Shown: positions 50,546 to 59,893, numbered from the stretch's first letter. The stretch: DNA of 64,000 bases from CAYUNW01 sp964446235 (GCA_964446235.1 CAYUNW010000002.1:77454-141453), one strand, 5' to 3'. The notes: a model not told the origin generated them from the sequence alone. Program-made: numbers and translations.

Positions 50546-50694
50546 AACTGATAATTTACAATATTTTCAAGTTAGAAAAAAGGGCTTAATCCTCATATAT
50601 GTCTTTAATAGCTTCTAACAAAATATATATCTTAATTTATTTAAAATATTTCTCGATAATAAAGATAGAAAATTTAAAATCCACTAAAATATTT

Positions 50695-51189
50695 TTACTT
50701 GGGACTAGGATAAGTTGATTTTATCGTCGGAGACGGTTTTGTATTTGTTGTCGGTTTCAAAGTAATTTTCATAGTAGGTTTGGGGGTTGAAGTTAGTTTG
50801 AATGTTGGTTTAACAGTTAATTTGACTGTAGGTTTGATTGTTTGTGTCGGATATCTGGAAGGAGATCTGGTATTTGTAGGATAAAATGCTTTTGTCGTAT
50901 ATAATTTTGTCGGATATGGTGTTGACAGCATCGATTTTGGAGTAATTGTAAGTTTATTGAAAATTTTTGCAAACGGAAGTTTAAAATTAAACCAAGCATA
51001 AGTTGAAGTTCCCAATGATTCCTTGCCATAGACGATAATCAATAACATCATAACCCCCAAAAAACCTAATAAAGCCATTTTGAAATTTGGAGTTTTTGAT
51101 TTTGCTATCTTTGTCCTTTTATAGTTTTTTAGAGACTTTGACGTTTTGTGACTTTTTTTTACTATTTTGTGTTTTTTCGATTTTTTCAT
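50695..51189 (-). CDS. Membrane-anchored Thr/Pro/Lys-rich protein
   Basis: The 164-residue product has a strongly basic N-terminus (about 35 residues, KKSKKHKIVKKSHKTSK), one membrane segment (about 38-55) and a low-complexity exterior built of Lys-Pro-Thr repeats (VKLTVKPTFKLTSTPKPTMK). It looks like a wall-spanning stalk without a head domain. Similar PT-rich stretches close two other proteins in this window. No function can be given. The gap 50546-50694 before the next gene is empty. Confidence 0.55.
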   Translation of the reverse strand: MKKSKKHKIVKKSHKTSKSLKNYKRTKIAKSKTPNFKMALLGFLGVMMLLIIVYGKESLGTSTYAWFNFKLPFAKIFNKLTITPKSMLSTPYPTKLYTTKAFYPTNTRSPSRYPTQTIKPTVKLTVKPTFKLTSTPKPTMKITLKPTTNTKPSPTIKSTYPSPK

Positions 51190-51226
51190 GATTACAAATT
51201 AATTGAATGATAATCTAAGTACAAAG

Positions 51227-52267
51227 TCAAGATGATGTTTTGAGAATCTGAAAATGCTTTAGGCTTCGTTCAATAAGAATATCGAAACTACCGTTGTTGA
51301 AATTATGGTTTTCAGCTGGATAAGTAAAATATTCTACCTTGATACCCAATTTTTTCAAATTATTGTATAACTCATCAGACCAGCGTAAAGGTACAGCTTC
51401 ATCAGCTCCTCCTTGATGGATTTGGATACTGGACTTAATCCATTCATAATAATTTGTTGGGGAAAAATCCTCAATATCGTAATCCTTTTCAAAATCCGCT
51501 ACCACTTTTCGCAAAGCCTTACCATGATCTTCAAATTCGTCTGTAAAATAAAGTATAGAATAAGGAAATGGTTTGGAAACCGGTGCCCATAAAACCAGCG
51601 GAAATTCATTTTGGGTGATGGCAGCAATCGACAATGCTATATGACCGCCATTGCTATGACCCCATAAACCTACCTTTCCATTTGACCTAACAGTTGATAT
51701 AGCTTCCTTATCAAAAGCATCATTAAGTGAAGGAATTGAAGAAAGCAAAGACAATACCGTAGTGTAGGTTTGAAATCTCTCTTCTATAGGTAATGCCGAC
51801 GGTGAAGCGCTTTCACCGTATCCGAGAAAATCAGGTGCAAGTGCGATAAATCCGTTTGAGGCAAAAGTCTCTCCTGCTCTTCTGGAACCTTCTCCGCTAG
51901 AATAAATTTCCCTATCGACAAACCCCCGTAACAAAACCAATATCGGATAGTTCCCAGATTTTTTTGGGTAATTTATCAATCCTGAAACCTTTTTGCCTTC
52001 CGTTTCAAAATAAAACATCCTGGAAATATAATTGGTTTCTTCTTTTTGGATTTTACCTAATGTTATTTCAGATAAAAAAAATTTTGTGTTTTTCAGATTT
52101 TCAAAAGAATACTTAAGCAAGGGTTTTACGGTTGGACTTGGAACTATACCCAAAAAAGGGTTTTTCAAAACTTGATTATCGTTTATCTGGTCGACGTACA
52201 TCTTCCCCAAAAAAACAAGAAAAAATGTCAAAAAGGATATAAAAATGAATAGAAATAATTTATTCAT
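51227..52267 (-). CDS. Alpha/beta-hydrolase, secreted or membrane-anchored
   Basis: The 346-residue protein has an N-terminal hydrophobic segment (about 3-22), then an alpha/beta-hydrolase domain: the nucleophile elbow GLWGHSNGGHIAL, an Asp near GGADEAVPLRWSDE and the His in PAENHNFNNG complete a Ser-Asp-His triad. It resembles dienelactone hydrolases and S9-like peptidases (IQHQGGADEAVP), which act on esters or peptides. The start methionine precedes a signal-like stretch, so it should act outside. Substrate unknown. Confidence 0.85.
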   Translation of the reverse strand: MNKLFLFIFISFLTFFLVFLGKMYVDQINDNQVLKNPFLGIVPSPTVKPLLKYSFENLKNTKFFLSEITLGKIQKEETNYISRMFYFETEGKKVSGLINYPKKSGNYPILVLLRGFVDREIYSSGEGSRRAGETFASNGFIALAPDFLGYGESASPSALPIEERFQTYTTVLSLLSSIPSLNDAFDKEAISTVRSNGKVGLWGHSNGGHIALSIAAITQNEFPLVLWAPVSKPFPYSILYFTDEFEDHGKALRKVVADFEKDYDIEDFSPTNYYEWIKSSIQIHQGGADEAVPLRWSDELYNNLKKLGIKVEYFTYPAENHNFNNGSFDILIERSLKHFQILKTSS

Positions 52268-52324
52268 CGGCTATTAGATATCTATTATAGATTGTTTGGA
52301 ATATTTAGCCAAAAATGATGATTT

Positions 52325-53248
52325 TTAAATCGAAATCCGAAACGGTCTAGTTGGTCTTGGATAATTTATCTGATTAGTCGGTATTGGCGTAATACTCGGA
52401 ATTTGCGCTGATATTGTCGGGGTAGAAGATCTATTAAGAAAAATTGTAGGTATTGATAAAGTAGGCAAAACCGGTCTTGTCCATCTGGAAGTGGGTAAAA
52501 CAAATGGTGTCGGTGAAGGTAAGATACCGAAGTAATGGATTTTGCTATCTCCACCGTTAAATATACCGTTTAATTGATTTGATGAGCTGTCTATTGCTTC
52601 ATTTTGTCCCCTAATACCATCCAAATTCCATAGTAAAAGTGTGTTTTGATCTGCCGTCAAAGGATTATTGTAAGCACCCCCATTCCATAAACTCCCGATG
52701 TCTCTTGATACTGATGAAACCCTGATATAGTCTATTTCTCCATAAAATTCGTTACTACTAAAAATCCCCGAGCTTAAAGATTTACCCAAAATTATATCCG
52801 GACCTGCTTTTGCTAAATTGAATGTACCGACGATATCCATGATTTTTTCTCCGTTTATAAATAATGTGGTCTTATTGATATCAGTAGTCACAGCCACGTG
52901 AGACCACTGATTTGAAATCAAATTACCACTAACAGCCGAAAGAAGTGAACCGTTGTTATAGCGGATTAGAAAAGATAATGAACCTCCATTGATACCTATT
53001 TCATAATACACACGGTTTAAGGATAAATCTCCTATAGAAAATATTTTTTGAATACCAGAAACCTCATTCGGTTTGATATAAGCCTCAAAAGTAAAAGCAT
53101 TTAAAGGTGAGTTATCAGTGTTTTTTGCCGAAACAAAACCCCCGTTTAAAATCAGGTAATTACCGAAATAAGCACTGATATTCTTTGATAGATTGATAAG
53201 AATGAATAAAAGTATAAAAAACAGGGTAGCAATGATAATTTTTTTCAT
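52325..53248 (-). CDS. LamG/concanavalin-like surface protein
   Basis: From the ATG at 53248 the product is 307 residues: an N-terminal hydrophobic segment (about 3-25), a LamG-like jelly roll (about 28-215; TFEAYIKPNEVSGIQKIFSIG, NQWSHVAVTTDINKTTLFINGEKI, GEIDYIRVSS) and a Pro/Thr-rich C-terminal 70 residues (TRPVLPTLSIPTIFL). LamG domains bind sugars or proteins. No Shine-Dalgarno precedes the ATG; a terminator-like hairpin ends right at it. A TTG at 53260 is an unlikely alternative. Confidence 0.8.
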   Translation of the reverse strand: MKKIIIATLFFILLFILINLSKNISAYFGNYLILNGGFVSAKNTDNSPLNAFTFEAYIKPNEVSGIQKIFSIGDLSLNRVYYEIGINGGSLSFLIRYNNGSLLSAVSGNLISNQWSHVAVTTDINKTTLFINGEKIMDIVGTFNLAKAGPDIILGKSLSSGIFSSNEFYGEIDYIRVSSVSRDIGSLWNGGAYNNPLTADQNTLLLWNLDGIRGQNEAIDSSSNQLNGIFNGGDSKIHYFGILPSPTPFVLPTSRWTRPVLPTLSIPTIFLNRSSTPTISAQIPSITPIPTNQINYPRPTRPFRISI

Positions 53249-53308
53249 AAAAAAAGACAATTTATAATTTATAAATTGCCTCTGTGTGCAGCCGACAAAA
53301 ATTTCGGC
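53249..53308 (-). promoter_or_regulatory. Two-hairpin leader abutting the LamG start codon
   Basis: Minus-strand RNA has hairpin 1 (GCCGA/TCGGC, 53308-53291) and hairpin 2 (53280-53256, 11 bp with a three-base loop) followed by seven U and then the ATG at 53248. Hairpin 2 plus the U-run is an intrinsic-terminator shape. Confidence 0.7.
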
Positions 53309-53322
53309 AGATTAGTATGGTC

Positions 53323-53351
53323 TTTATAACTTATAAATTCATATTTGTCAA
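53323..53351 (-). promoter_or_regulatory. Promoter of the LamG gene
   Basis: TTGACA (53351-53346) and TATAAA (53328-53323) with 17 bp between on the minus strand. Confidence 0.75.
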
Positions 53352-53400
53352 CAGTTATAAGATTAAAAATATTTCTTGACAGAGAGGATAGATATGACTT

Positions 53401-55560
53401 ATGTTTAAGTTAAGCGTGAAAAAGATTTTCGTTTTATTACTTGTATTATCTTCATTGTTATTTTCCTTGATCTCTCCTGCCGAAATTTCAGCATTAGATC
53501 CGCAAAATCCGGTTTTTATCTGTCTTGACTCTTATGTCATCCCTGATCCTATAAACCAATATGTCAAAAATACCTGGGCTGGTAAAAAAATGCTTGACGT
53601 TTGGAACGAAATGGTGGCATCCACCACTCAATGCACGGGAGAACCCAATCCATCTGCCACATCATGTCTCCATAAAATGCATATCTGGGACAAACAAGGC
53701 ACTCCCATGCATCATATGCTCATGGCCAAAAACAAAAAACAACCCGACGGTACTTTCATCCAAATACCGGTTGGTCTTGAAAATTCCGAAGTGAAAATTG
53801 TCAGAAGAATTACATATCAAAGCTGTAGTACAGCCAGTACGACCGTATGTAATAAATGTACTCAACAACCATGTCGCCCGTGCGACCCTGCTAAAGAAAC
53901 TTGTTCTTTTTTCCAGTGTGCAGTTGATAAAAACGGAGAAAATATGTGCGGAGACATACTTGAGGCTGCTCCGCAGGATTCAACCTCAAAATTTCAAGTC
54001 TTTGACTATGCTAAAGGCCAATTAACTGCTGCAACTGATGATGATGACAATAATAACCTTCTTACGGTCAATCATATCCAAAGTTTTACAAGTATCGGTG
54101 CTATTCATAGAATTTATGCGCTGATGATGCCTATCGGTGGATCTTCCAACACAGGCGCCGATCAGGCAACACTTAAATATGCCACCTTCTTACCAAATGT
54201 CCAGCCGCCTGATGCTTTGGACTGTGTAACAATCGCCTGGGATCCATACGGAAGAATCATAGATTCCAAAACTTTGGAACCTATCAAAAATTGCCAAGTA
54301 ACTCTTAAAAATTTCAATACCTCAAATGAGCTCGTCAATTCTGCTTTCCCCAATATCCCCACTTTCAAAAATCCGTATATGACAAAAGCTGACGGATCGT
54401 ATTTCTTTACCGTTGATCCCGGTACCTACTACTTATATCCGCAAAATAACCAATTTAATTTCCCCTCCAGTGAAAATAATCTACAAACTGCCATTTCAAA
54501 TTTACGTTCATTTGACCCCTTTGGTGTGTATTTCTCCATCGGAAATTTGTACAATAATTCTTCAACTCCCATACTAGAACTGGCCGGTAAGGCCGAAAGA
54601 AGGGATATGATCCTGGAACCATTAGATCCCAATTATTCCGGATCCTCTCCGGAAGTTATGGAAACCGATATCATCAGGCTTGAAAATAAGCATTTGATAA
54701 GCGGACAGGTTTCCCACCCAAGAAGCACAGTATATGCCTTGAATAATAACCGTTATATCGCCTCAGCCAATGCCGATTTGCAAGGTGTATTCAAAATGGA
54801 AGTCGATAATTCCCTAATAGATAAAGATAACGAGATAATCGCTTTGATAGTCGAAAAAATTCCACTGGTTTTACAGCCTCTTGCCCAAAATGTACAATCA
54901 CAAGCGGTAAAAACTTCAGTCTCCCAGCAGGCTTATTATGTCAAACCGATACCATCATTCCTATCCGGTTTCGTATTTTCTGCAAGTGTCCAATTGATAC
55001 CGTACTCAAAAGTCAATATCATCATCCCCAGTATGGACAATGTGGTTTACTCCCAAGCATCAACGGATGAAAACGGTTATCTCTTCCTCTCAGAAGAACA
55101 ATTACCGCCGTTTGAATTTGTCATTCAAACTAACCCGGAAATTAACCAACAAAAAATGACTTTTCAGACTGTTGATCAGTTCAAAACAGCCAACAGAATC
55201 TATTTGGCTGAATCAAATATCAATTTATATCAAAAACCTACACTGGCGAAAGAACAAAAGATCAGAAAGCCTGATATCGCTTTAATAAAAAAAGTGGAAA
55301 ATGAAACTCCAAACCTGGTTAAATCGGAAGATATCCTAACGGTAATAGACAACCCTTCACAATATACTGATAAAAATACTGATACCCAAGGTAACCAACC
55401 AGACAATAATTCAAAAGAAAATGACACTATAACCGAGAAACAGAAGAAAAACAGCGACATGCTGATTTTATTACTGGTTCTGATTTTAATATTGGTTATT
55501 GGATTCTATATATACAAAAAGAAAAAAACGTCAGCCGATATTCCTACTCTCAACAAATAA
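53401..55560 (+). CDS. Large secreted, C-terminally anchored protein
   Basis: The 719-residue protein has a signal peptide (about 6-31, ending SPAEISA), a Cys-rich part at about 140-190 (many CxxC pairs, as in CNKCTQQPCRPCDP), a carboxypeptidase-regulatory-like beta segment (about 290-345, KADGSYFFTVDPGTYYLYP), a middle region of unknown fold, a Lys/Asn/Thr-rich linker and a C-terminal transmembrane helix (about 690-708) with a basic KKKKT tail. It would be anchored with most of its length outside. It is co-transcribed with the YvlD-like gene, as the stop overlaps its ATG. Function unknown. Confidence 0.75.
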   Translation: MFKLSVKKIFVLLLVLSSLLFSLISPAEISALDPQNPVFICLDSYVIPDPINQYVKNTWAGKKMLDVWNEMVASTTQCTGEPNPSATSCLHKMHIWDKQGTPMHHMLMAKNKKQPDGTFIQIPVGLENSEVKIVRRITYQSCSTASTTVCNKCTQQPCRPCDPAKETCSFFQCAVDKNGENMCGDILEAAPQDSTSKFQVFDYAKGQLTAATDDDDNNNLLTVNHIQSFTSIGAIHRIYALMMPIGGSSNTGADQATLKYATFLPNVQPPDALDCVTIAWDPYGRIIDSKTLEPIKNCQVTLKNFNTSNELVNSAFPNIPTFKNPYMTKADGSYFFTVDPGTYYLYPQNNQFNFPSSENNLQTAISNLRSFDPFGVYFSIGNLYNNSSTPILELAGKAERRDMILEPLDPNYSGSSPEVMETDIIRLENKHLISGQVSHPRSTVYALNNNRYIASANADLQGVFKMEVDNSLIDKDNEIIALIVEKIPLVLQPLAQNVQSQAVKTSVSQQAYYVKPIPSFLSGFVFSASVQLIPYSKVNIIIPSMDNVVYSQASTDENGYLFLSEEQLPPFEFVIQTNPEINQQKMTFQTVDQFKTANRIYLAESNINLYQKPTLAKEQKIRKPDIALIKKVENETPNLVKSEDILTVIDNPSQYTDKNTDTQGNQPDNNSKENDTITEKQKKNSDMLILLLVLILILVIGFYIYKKKKTSADIPTLNK

Positions 55561-55892
55561 TGAACTGGATCATAAACATTATTATCAGGGCTTTAATACT
55601 TTTAATCACCTCATCAATAATCCCCGGTTTTCGGATAAATTCCTACATGACGGCTCTGATAGTAGCCTTGGTATTGGGTATATTAAATACATTTCTCAAA
55701 CCGGTTTTGCTTTTTTTTACATTTCCCTTAAATATACTCAGTCTTGGTTTATTTACATTTATCATAAATGCGATTCTACTTATTCTCTCGTCAAAGTTAG
55801 TCGAGGGATTTAAAATAGATTCTTTTATGACCGCAATATTGGCCTCTATCGTAATATCTATAATGTCTGTAATTCTAAATAGGCTGATTTAA
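55560..55892 (+). CDS. YvlD/phage holin 4-like small membrane protein
   Basis: The 110-residue protein has four hydrophobic helices and the family pattern of the YvlD (DUF360) group: RALILLITSSIIPGFRINSYMTALIVALVLGILNTFLKPVLLFFTFPLNILSLGLF. Despite the holin name in databases no other phage gene is near, so it is more likely a general envelope protein. The ATG overlaps the TAA of the previous gene. Confidence 0.85.
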   Translation: MNWIINIIIRALILLITSSIIPGFRINSYMTALIVALVLGILNTFLKPVLLFFTFPLNILSLGLFTFIINAILLILSSKLVEGFKIDSFMTAILASIVISIMSVILNRLI

Positions 55893-56395
55893 CTTTTGCT
55901 CATGAGATAATCCTTTAAAGCTTTCCTGATGCAGTCAAATGCAATATACTTGAATGGTAATTTATCGATACTGAAAAAAGTATAATCAGCTACATCATCA
56001 TTTGGAGTAATTAAAATATCACTATCCAGTTTTCCCAAAAAAACCAAAGATAAAACATGACTTTTCACTCCTTTGTATAAATATTCATCGATATAAGAGT
56101 GGAAGTATTCAAATACTGAAATTTTGATACCAAGCTCTTCCTCCAATTCCCTAGTTATACTTTGTTCAATATTTTCTTGGGGTTGTAAAAACCCACCTGG
56201 CAGATCCCACATGTTTTTCGCTGGATCGTACTTTCTTTTTGTCAGAAGAATTTCCTTTTTGGCATTTTCCAATATAACAGCGTTTGTAGCAACCGGATTA
56301 TCATAAAAATGCGATCCGCACTTAAGACAAACAAAAAGGAACTTTGAATTATGCTGTAATTCGTTTCTGCATTTCGGACAAAAGGTAAAAATCAT
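55889..56395 (-). CDS. Nudix hydrolase with zinc-ribbon
   Basis: The 168-residue protein has an N-terminal zinc ribbon (CPKCRNELQ...CLKCGSHFYDN) and a Nudix box GGFLQPQENIEQSITRELEEELGI that matches G-x5-E-x7-R-E-U-x-E-E-x-G-U. NudC-like zinc-ribbon Nudix enzymes act on NADH or nucleotide-sugar derivatives; this one is short. It overlaps dcd by four bases and converges with the YvlD-like gene. Confidence 0.92.
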   Translation of the reverse strand: MIFTFCPKCRNELQHNSKFLFVCLKCGSHFYDNPVATNAVILENAKKEILLTKRKYDPAKNMWDLPGGFLQPQENIEQSITRELEEELGIKISVFEYFHSYIDEYLYKGVKSHVLSLVFLGKLDSDILITPNDDVADYTFFSIDKLPFKYIAFDCIRKALKDYLMSKS

Positions 56396-56970
56396 ATTCT
56401 GTTTTTTTCTGTGGAAATTCTGGATGCAACCGGTGAATTCTGATTGATGTATTTGGCGTCCTTTTTTTTGTTATATGGTATTTGGACAGGACTGGACATT
56501 GTCTCAAATGTTAAAGCGCAAATCCTCATTCCTGGATATAAAGCAACCGGCATCCTGCCTAAATTACCCAATTCCATGACAATTTTCCCCGACCAACCGG
56601 GTTCAAAAATTGAAGCTGTTGAATGCACAACTATTCCCAATCTGCCTAAAGAAGACCTGCCTTCAAGTCTTGCCAGCAAATCATCAGGAAGGCTAAAGCT
56701 TTCTATTGTGGTTGCCAATACAAAATCCGAAGGCTGCAGTACAAACGATTGACCTGTTTTGACTTTAACGATTTTAGTGATATCTTTGGATAATTTTTCA
56801 TTGAAAGGATCAATATATGGCACACGGCTGTTTTCAAATACCCTAAATTCATATCCGAGCCGCATATCTACGGAACAAGATCCAATTTGTGATTGAAAAT
56901 CCGGTTTGGGTGAAATTTTTATCTTACCTACTTTTAGATATTTTTTTATATCTTTGTCAGACAATATCAT
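56392..56970 (-). CDS. dcd: dCTP deaminase
   Basis: The 192-residue trimeric dUTPase-fold protein has SCSVDMRLGYEFRVF, RLEGRSSLGRLGIVVHSTASIFEPGWSGKIVMEL (the catalytic EGRSS-like and trimer core, with the FEPGW catalytic-glutamate region) and LYPGMRICALTFE. It deaminates dCTP to dUTP, leading towards dTMP. Its C-terminal lid is short. Nudix follows in overlap. Confidence 0.94.
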   Translation of the reverse strand: MILSDKDIKKYLKVGKIKISPKPDFQSQIGSCSVDMRLGYEFRVFENSRVPYIDPFNEKLSKDITKIVKVKTGQSFVLQPSDFVLATTIESFSLPDDLLARLEGRSSLGRLGIVVHSTASIFEPGWSGKIVMELGNLGRMPVALYPGMRICALTFETMSSPVQIPYNKKKDAKYINQNSPVASRISTEKNRI

Positions 56971-57060
56971 AATTTCTCTATTTTATCATAACAGATAAAT
57001 TTCCTATGAAGATAAGCTGATACTTGTGAAATACATTCTTTTTCTGGTACGCTTTTTGTA

Positions 57061-59541
57061 ATGCCCGATATTTTTGATTTTATTCATTGGCACTATACTA
57101 GCGCTTGGTACAAAACTCTGATACTGACCAGAAACCTGACGGTATTACCTATATATCTTCTGGCCTTACCAACACATTTGAAATATCTTTTTTATCCGTG
57201 GAAAAGACAGACTATCAGAAGCAAACCCGGGTTTGATTTGGGAGATTTTTTAGGTGTAATAGCTTTCAATTTGAAATCCCGATTGGTCGGTCTGACTATG
57301 AGAATGATGCTTTTCCTTTATGCAATATTTATAATTCCTCTTTTTTCCTTTTCAGGATTTGTTTGCGTCTTAATTTGGCCGTTTATATTGCCGTTTACTT
57401 ATTTTATTTATAAGAAAAATAAAGACGATGATAATAATTTACTATCCACGTTGATTCATAAAAGCAATAACTCGTTGGAAAAATTTATTATACTTCTTTT
57501 GGATACCCAAGCTATTAGTTTTACCTTTGAAAGATTGGGTTTTTCGGCTGAAAGTTTAAAAAAATATATAAAAACTTTTGCAGATAAAACACAATTAAAG
57601 TTAACTTCAGAAAAATTCAAATCAGAAGACGGTTTATATAACATGTCAAAAGTCGTTACTTTCCTAGCCCAATATTTCACTCCGATAACCTCTTTATTGG
57701 ACAAAAGTAAAATCACGGTTGAAGATGTATCACATTGTTATTTATGGTACAAAGATAACTCTCAAATTCAAAAAAGGTCGGTGATTCTAGACTTGGATAA
57801 AATTAAAAACATTCGCGGTATAGGTCTGGATTGGTCGTACGGATACACTCCTGAACTTGATAAATATTCTGACGATATCACCATAAAAAATGCAACCTTT
57901 CCTCTTCTTGTAGGTAGAGATAAGGAATTGGAGATTTTGCAAAAAACGCTTATCAAAACAGAAGAAAACAATATTTTATTGGTTGGCGATGCCGGAGTAG
58001 GACGTCATATTCTTATACAAACTTTAGCAAGGAAGATACTTGCGGGTGACTGCAATCATGAACTTGCCCATAAAAGAGTAATCTCTTTATCAATGCATTC
58101 CATCCTATCTGTAAAACAAACAATTAGTGAAACAAAAGGATTTATCAATAACCTCATAAATGAAGCGGAAAACGCCGGAAACATCATAATTGTAATAGAC
58201 GAAATTGACAGATACTTAACTAGTGAAAAAGAAAGATTAGACTTAACCGATATTTTCTTAAAATTTGCTGATAGTCAAATAGGATTTATTGGCATAACGA
58301 CCAAAGATGCATATATAAAATACATCGAAACGAATGACACATTGCACTCGGCGTTTGAAGCGATTTTTTTGGAACCACCACTTCTTGATACCCTTCAAAA
58401 AGAACTGGAATTATCCATTAGTCCTGTTATGGAACAGAAACATAAAATTATCATAACTTATCAGGCTATTAAAAAAGTAATCGAAAACTCGGACCGGTAT
58501 ATCAGTTCTACGCCATTTCCCGCCAAAGCGATAGAATTACTTGATGAAACATGTATTTATGTCAAAAATTCCAAAAAAATACATATCGTAACCAATAGAG
58601 ATGTTGATGACTTTCTTACCGGTAAAATAAACACACCTATCGGAAAACTGGAAAAAGAGGAGAAAGAAAAACTCATAAATCTGGAAAATTATCTCCACAG
58701 AAGGATAATCAACCAGAACCATGCTATCAATGCAATCGCCGCATGTCTTCGTAGAGCCAGATTGAATATTTCAAACAATACAAAACCTATAGGTTCATTT
58801 CTTTTCTTAGGACCAACCGGTGTGGGCAAAACGGAAACCGCCAAAGCATTAGCTGAAACCTATTTTGGCGATGAAAACCGGATGATCAGATTTGATATGA
58901 GTCAGTATCAGAAGGAAGAGGGCTTGGAAAGGCTGATAGGCTCAATAAAATTAGCTACTCAAGGCGAGCTGGTTTCAAAACTGAAACAATCACCATTTTC
59001 ACTAGTACTTTTGGATGAAATCGAAAAAGCGGATAAAACAGTTTTCAACCTTTTACTTACGCTTCTTGATGAAGGCTATGTAAGCGACTCGTCTAATAAG
59101 AAAATTGATGCAAGGAATACAATTATTATCGCAACTTCAAATGCCGGAGCAGAATACATCAGGGAGAATCTAAAATCAGGCATAAAAAACGCCGATCTGA
59201 CAAAAAATTTGCTTGATTTTATCCAAAAAGAAAAAATGTTTTCTCCTGAATTTTTAAACCGTTTTGACGGTGTGATCGTGTTTGAACCTTTAAGCGAGGG
59301 TCATTTACGGGAAGTTGCCAGACTGATGCTTGATTCCCTTAATAAAAGACTTTCCAAACAAGGATTCAGTGTTGATATTACCGATAATTTAGTAAAAAAA
59401 CTGGCATCTTTAGGATTTGATCCGATATTTGGTGCCAGAAGCATGAGAAGGGCTATCAGTGATAAGGTTGAAGATGAAATTGCCAAAAAAGTTCTCAAGG
59501 ATGAAATTAAAAAAGGTGATATCGTAGAAATTAACTTCTGA
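57061..59541 (+). CDS. Membrane-tethered ClpC/ClpB-like double AAA+ ATPase with degenerate D1 Walker A
   Basis: The 826-residue protein has two hydrophobic segments near the N-terminus (about 30-50 and 80-120), then a helical domain where ClpC has its N-domain, then AAA+ D1 and D2. D1 (about 270-520) has GDAGVGRH for Walker A (about 308-315), lacking the usual Lys-Thr, but keeps the Walker B VIDEIDRYL. D2 is intact: GPTGVGKTE from residue 584, LVLLDEIEKADKTVF and ATSNAGA. The basic RRAISDKVEDEI end is Clp-like. No ClpP-binding loop was identified. Such tethered forms are common in CPR and may serve membrane protein quality control. Confidence 0.88.
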   Translation: MPDIFDFIHWHYTSAWYKTLILTRNLTVLPIYLLALPTHLKYLFYPWKRQTIRSKPGFDLGDFLGVIAFNLKSRLVGLTMRMMLFLYAIFIIPLFSFSGFVCVLIWPFILPFTYFIYKKNKDDDNNLLSTLIHKSNNSLEKFIILLLDTQAISFTFERLGFSAESLKKYIKTFADKTQLKLTSEKFKSEDGLYNMSKVVTFLAQYFTPITSLLDKSKITVEDVSHCYLWYKDNSQIQKRSVILDLDKIKNIRGIGLDWSYGYTPELDKYSDDITIKNATFPLLVGRDKELEILQKTLIKTEENNILLVGDAGVGRHILIQTLARKILAGDCNHELAHKRVISLSMHSILSVKQTISETKGFINNLINEAENAGNIIIVIDEIDRYLTSEKERLDLTDIFLKFADSQIGFIGITTKDAYIKYIETNDTLHSAFEAIFLEPPLLDTLQKELELSISPVMEQKHKIIITYQAIKKVIENSDRYISSTPFPAKAIELLDETCIYVKNSKKIHIVTNRDVDDFLTGKINTPIGKLEKEEKEKLINLENYLHRRIINQNHAINAIAACLRRARLNISNNTKPIGSFLFLGPTGVGKTETAKALAETYFGDENRMIRFDMSQYQKEEGLERLIGSIKLATQGELVSKLKQSPFSLVLLDEIEKADKTVFNLLLTLLDEGYVSDSSNKKIDARNTIIIATSNAGAEYIRENLKSGIKNADLTKNLLDFIQKEKMFSPEFLNRFDGVIVFEPLSEGHLREVARLMLDSLNKRLSKQGFSVDITDNLVKKLASLGFDPIFGARSMRRAISDKVEDEIAKKVLKDEIKKGDIVEINF

Positions 59542-59605
59542 TGATGGTTAAATCCGAAGTTTTTTGGTAAAATTACTTTCACGTTAACAATACTTTCAAA
59601 TGATT

Positions 59606-59677
59606 GGCGCGTTGGCGAAGTGGAAACGCGGGTGTCTGCAAAACACTTATGCGCCGGTTCGATTCCGGCACGCGCCT
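59606..59677 (+). tRNA. tRNA-Cys (anticodon GCA)
   Basis: A 72-nt gene with acceptor stem GGCGCGT against ACGCGCC, discriminator T, anticodon loop CTGCAAA with GCA at 59638-59640, and T-loop GGTTCGATTCC. CCA is not encoded. It resembles standard bacterial tRNA-Cys closely. Confidence 0.96.
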
Positions 59678-59718
59678 CAATTTTTATTATTTTTATTAAT
59701 ATTTAATATTGTAATATA

Positions 59719-59889
59719 ATGTCAGCAGAACATGGACATGGTCATGGTTCAGAATCAGTAACTGTAGTAAGTATCATTCAGGCAATATTGTGTGCAATCA
59801 CCCTGATTCCTGCAATGACTGAACCTGTTGAAGAAGTTGTTGCTGAATACGTTCAAGGTAGTGGAGGTCACGGAGGCGGACATCATTAA
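59719..59889 (+). CDS. Small His/Gly-rich protein (56 aa)
   Basis: An ATG at 59719 starts a 56-residue reading frame that ends at a TAA just five bases before tRNA-Ile. The product begins MSAEHGHGHGSESV, has a mostly hydrophobic centre (TVVSIIQAILCAITLIPAM) and an acidic stretch (TEPVEEVVAEYV), and ends GSGGHGGGHH. The HGHGHG and HGGGHH ends are typical metal-binding patterns. It is not found in any family I know. Small-protein frames of this length can arise by chance, but the composition and clustered His make a real gene likely. It lies between tRNA-Cys and tRNA-Ile. Confidence 0.6.
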   Translation: MSAEHGHGHGSESVTVVSIIQAILCAITLIPAMTEPVEEVVAEYVQGSGGHGGGHH

Positions 59890-59893
59890 AAAA

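Noticed and set aside
53376..53404. Plus-strand TTGACA before the 719-residue protein as its promoter
   Set aside because: The hexamer expected 17 bp further on would overlap the start codon and is a poor -10 (TTATGT); not listed as a promoter.
55560..55892. Prophage signal from the holin-like protein
   Set aside because: The family is a general membrane group (YvlD), and no other phage gene, integrase or att site is near.
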